The notes beneath the pieces were generated by a model that was not told the DNA's origin, did not search any database, and saw only the letters and a list, made by a program, of their open reading frames with translations. The translations under genes and the position numbers were made by a program. DNA of 8,724 nt from assembly GCA_934101495.1 (NCBI GenBank), contig CAKORG010000031.1, forward strand, positions 1 through 8,724, read 5' to 3'. Every line of letters starts with the position of its first letter. Within the stretch, counting starts at the first letter, position 1. This stretch comes from an uncultured Bacilli bacterium (lineage in GTDB: Bacteria > Bacillota_I > Bacilli_A > RF39 > UBA660). Of this stretch, positions 6,363-8,724 are shown piece after piece.

Positions 6363-8528
6363 TTATTCTTTATTTTTTTCTGGTTTTTCTTTCTTTTCTG
6401 GTCTAGGTAAACATTCTTTGCGAGAAAGATTTAATCTTCCACGATTATCATATCCAAGTGATTTAACCATTATTTCATCACCGACAGATACAACATCTTT
6501 TGGTTTTTCTACTCTTTCCCAAGCAAGTTGAGATACATGTACTAAACCTTCACATCCTGGCCAAAGTTCTACGAAACAACCAAAGTCTTCAACTTTTGTA
6601 ACTTTACCAGTGTATACTTTTCCTTCTTCAACTTCACGAATAACATCTAGTATCATTTGTTTAGTTTTAGCAATTATATCTTTATCAGTATGATAAATTA
6701 TTACTCTACCATCATCTTCAAGATCAACTTTAACAGCATCTTTATCATTAACTGTTGCTACGTTTGAAGCTTCAAGTATAATTTTAGTAATCATTTCTCC
6801 ACCCTTACCAATAATATCTCTAATCTTTTCTGGATCAACACTAAATGTTTCGATCTTAGGTGCATACTTACTTACTTCTTTGCGTGGTTCAGGAATCGTA
6901 TTTTCCATTACATCTAAAATTTCCATACGAGCTTTTTTTGCTTGAGCTAGTGCTTCACCAAGTATTTCTTTTGTTACACCTTTTATTTTAATATCCATTT
7001 GAAGAGCTGTAATACCTTCGCGAGTACCAGCAACTTTAAAGTCCATGTCTCCCATATGATCTTCAAGACCTTGAATATCAGTAAGAATTGTATATTTACT
7101 TCCATCTGGACTTGTGATTAGTCCCATAGCAATACCTGCAACTGGAGCTTTAATTGGCACACCAGCAGCCATTAAACTTAAGCATCCTGAACAAATTGTT
7201 GCTTGACTTGATGAACCGTTACTTTCTAGAACTTCACTAACAACACGAATTGTGTATGGAAATTCTTCTTCAGACGGAATAACTTGAGCAAGTGCTCTTT
7301 CACCTAAAGCACCATGGCCAATTTCTCTTCTTCCCGGAGATCCATATCTTCCAACTTCACCAACAGAAAATTGTGGAAAATTATAATGAAGCATGAATCT
7401 TTTTGTATCTTCAATTCCAAGGCCATCAAGTATTTGATGTTCACCTAAAGCACCAAGTGTTGTTGTTGCAAGTACTTGAGTTTCTCCTCTTGAGAATAGG
7501 GCTGAACCATGAGTTCTTGCAAGTAAATCAACACCTGCATAAAGCGGTCTAATTTCATCCATGCGTCTACCATCTGGTCTAATGTGTTCATCAGTAATAA
7601 GGCGACGAACTTCTCCACCTTCAATTAAATGAAGTACTTTAGATACTTGAGCCATTTTATTATTTTTATTCTCATCTTCAGCATATATTTCTTCAAAATG
7701 AGCCATTGTATTTTCTTTAACTTCATCTATTTTAGCATATTTTTCTAACTTTTCTTTAATTTGAATAGCTGCAAGCATATCACTAGTTGCAAATTCCCTA
7801 ACTTCACTTTCAATTTCTGCATCAATTTCAGCTTTAGGTAGTTCTACTTTTGATGCACCTATTTCATCAATAATACTTTGTTCAAATTCACATAACTTTT
7901 TAATATTTTCATGAGCAAACATTAAGGCATCAAGCATTAATTCTTCACTAACTTCCTTAGAACCAGCCTCAACCATACATATGGCATCTTTAGTACCAGC
8001 AACTGTTAAATGTAGTTCACTTACTTCATTTTGTTCAGCTGTTGGATTAATAACAAATTTACCATCAATTAAGCCAACAATAACACCAGCAACAGGGCCA
8101 TCAAATGGAATATTTGATATACCTAGACATAAAGATGAACCAAGAAGTGCAGTCATTTCTGGAGAATTATCTTGATCAACAGATAATATTGTGTTAATGA
8201 CTTGAATTTCATTTCTTAAATTTTCATCAAACATCGGTCTAATAGGTCTATCAATAAGTCTTGCCGCAAGAGTTGCAGCATCACTTGGACGACCTTCTCT
8301 TTTAATAAATCCTCCAGGTATTTTTCCTACTGAATATAATCTTTCTTGATATAAAACTTGAAGTGGAAAAAAATCTTGTGAAACTGGTGTTTTACCCATT
8401 ACACAAACAGATAATACTGCAGTATCTCCATATCTAACTAAAACTGCTCCATTTGTTTGTTTAGCTAGTTCTCCAGTTTCTATAACTATTTCTCTTCCAT
8501 CAAAATCTAATTTAAATACTTTCTTCAT
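6363..8528 (-). CDS. pnp: Polyribonucleotide nucleotidyltransferase (PNPase)
   Basis: PNPase degrades RNA 3' to 5' with phosphate, releasing nucleoside diphosphates, and is a core mRNA turnover enzyme. The 721 residues show the standard order: a first RNase PH domain (about 5-220) with FIKREGRPSD (74-83), a helical linker, and a second RNase PH domain (about 315-550). A KH domain follows with the GKGG loop (574-577), then an S1 domain (about 636-705) and a charged Lys/Glu tail. Phosphate-binding SSS lies at 439-441. The catalytic block EDHMGDMDFK supplies Asp490, Asp496 and Lys498, equivalent to E. coli Asp486, Asp492 and Lys494. An ATG at 8532-8534 abuts the AAAGG site with no spacing, so the ATG at 8526-8528, six bases away, is preferred. 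rpsO lies upstream, the arrangement found across many bacteria. Confidence 0.97.
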   Translation of the reverse strand: MKKVFKLDFDGREIVIETGELAKQTNGAVLVRYGDTAVLSVCVMGKTPVSQDFFPLQVLYQERLYSVGKIPGGFIKREGRPSDAATLAARLIDRPIRPMFDENLRNEIQVINTILSVDQDNSPEMTALLGSSLCLGISNIPFDGPVAGVIVGLIDGKFVINPTAEQNEVSELHLTVAGTKDAICMVEAGSKEVSEELMLDALMFAHENIKKLCEFEQSIIDEIGASKVELPKAEIDAEIESEVREFATSDMLAAIQIKEKLEKYAKIDEVKENTMAHFEEIYAEDENKNNKMAQVSKVLHLIEGGEVRRLITDEHIRPDGRRMDEIRPLYAGVDLLARTHGSALFSRGETQVLATTTLGALGEHQILDGLGIEDTKRFMLHYNFPQFSVGEVGRYGSPGRREIGHGALGERALAQVIPSEEEFPYTIRVVSEVLESNGSSSQATICSGCLSLMAAGVPIKAPVAGIAMGLITSPDGSKYTILTDIQGLEDHMGDMDFKVAGTREGITALQMDIKIKGVTKEILGEALAQAKKARMEILDVMENTIPEPRKEVSKYAPKIETFSVDPEKIRDIIGKGGEMITKIILEASNVATVNDKDAVKVDLEDDGRVIIYHTDKDIIAKTKQMILDVIREVEEGKVYTGKVTKVEDFGCFVELWPGCEGLVHVSQLAWERVEKPKDVVSVGDEIMVKSLGYDNRGRLNLSRKECLPRPEKKEKPEKNKE

Positions 8529-8534
8529 ATACAT

Positions 8535-8540
8535 CCTTTC
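8535..8540 (-). promoter_or_regulatory. Shine-Dalgarno of pnp that decides its start
   Basis: GAAAGG lies six bases before the ATG at 8526-8528, which is ideal spacing. The alternative ATG at 8532-8534 directly touches it and would not work. The site starts where the U tract of the upstream hairpin ends. Confidence 0.75.
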
Positions 8541-8575
8541 TAAAAATAAAAAGACACTAAAAACAAGTGCCCTTT
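8541..8575 (-). terminator. Intrinsic hairpin between rpsO and pnp
   Basis: On the minus strand AAAGGGCACT (8566-8575) pairs with AGTGTCTTTT (8549-8558) around a 7-nt loop. The stem is 10 bp with two G-U pairs, and TTATTTTTA follows. It sits just after the rpsO stop and runs into the pnp ribosome site. It can work as a partial terminator, a 3' end stabiliser of rpsO mRNA, or both. Confidence 0.75.
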
Positions 8576-8577
8576 AA

Positions 8578-8724
8578 TTATTTTCTTAAATTTAATTTCT
8601 TAATTACTTCTCTATAACTTACTACATCATTTTTCTTTAAGTAGTCAAGTAATTTTTTACGACGACCAACTTTCATAAGTAGACCTCTTTTTGAATGATA
8701 ATCATGCTTATGTTCTTTTAAATG
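8578..8724 (-). CDS. rpsO: 30S ribosomal protein S15, C-terminal fragment
   Basis: The last 48 residues of S15 are present; the rest lies beyond the right edge. S15 binds 16S rRNA early in assembly of the small-subunit platform. The fragment begins HLKEHKHDYHSKRGLL and continues GRRKKLLDYLKKND, VVSYREVIKKLNLRK. These match the conserved S15 blocks HLK-HKKDHHSRRGLL and RR-LLDYLK. The usual length is about 88-89 residues, so a little over half is visible. The gene precedes pnp on the same strand with a 49-bp gap, the conserved rpsO-pnp order. The stop is TAA. Confidence 0.96.
   Translation of the reverse strand, partial: HLKEHKHDYHSKRGLLMKVGRRKKLLDYLKKNDVVSYREVIKKLNLRK

Noticed and set aside
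7981..8175. Open frame on the plus strand, 64 codons
   Set aside because: It lies wholly antisense inside conserved pnp and is explained by pnp codon usage.
8616..8650. Promoter for pnp inside the rpsO coding sequence (TTGACT on the minus strand)
   Set aside because: The hexamer is a good -35 match but no convincing -10 lies 16-18 bp downstream, and it falls in conserved S15 codons (LLDYL).
1..8724. Mycoplasma-type code with TGA as tryptophan
   Set aside because: None of the six genes ends in TGA, which raised the question. However, tryptophan is encoded by TGG in parC and parE, and all genes are complete under the standard code.

Overview
The window is about 8.7 kb of AT-rich bacterial chromosome. 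It carries six protein genes, two of them cut by the window edges, and no RNA genes, transposases or CRISPR array. Strong Shine-Dalgarno sites, sigma-A-type promoters, low GC, TAA/TAG stops and the ParE/ParC, rpsO-pnp and AAA_14-type genes point to a low-GC Gram-positive lineage (Bacillota/Mycoplasmatota, perhaps an uncultured gut Bacilli relative; this placement is inference). Tryptophan is encoded by TGG and every gene is open under the standard code, so there is no sign of TGA recoding.

Layout, left to right. Positions 1-298 (minus) hold the N-terminus of ParC. It is translationally coupled to parE (309-2216, minus); together they encode topoisomerase IV, driven by an extended -10 promoter at 2238-2267. 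Next is an AAA_14/DUF4143-type ATPase (2339-3577, minus) with its own terminator. Its promoter sits exactly between two identical 38-bp copies of an interrupted palindrome. An alanine-racemase-fold protein (3704-4846, minus) follows; it lacks several catalytic residues. It is transcribed divergently from a compact helicase IV-like SF1 helicase (4931-6283, plus), and the two promoters overlap. A bidirectional terminator separates the helicase from convergent pnp (6363-8528, minus). An intrinsic hairpin lies between pnp and the end of rpsO (8578-8724, minus).

The housekeeping blocks (parE-parC, rpsO-pnp) flank a more AT-rich middle section (about 2.3-6.3 kb) of less conserved genes. The best candidate for something undescribed is the ATPase locus: a strong promoter bracketed by perfect 38-bp repeats spaced 74 bp apart, about seven helical turns. 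This looks like a dedicated operator pair or recognition element. The second candidate is the racemase-like protein that keeps the PLP lysine but not the catalytic tyrosine.

Several starts were moved inward from the longest open frame, because a Shine-Dalgarno sequence or promoter overlaps the upstream alternative.
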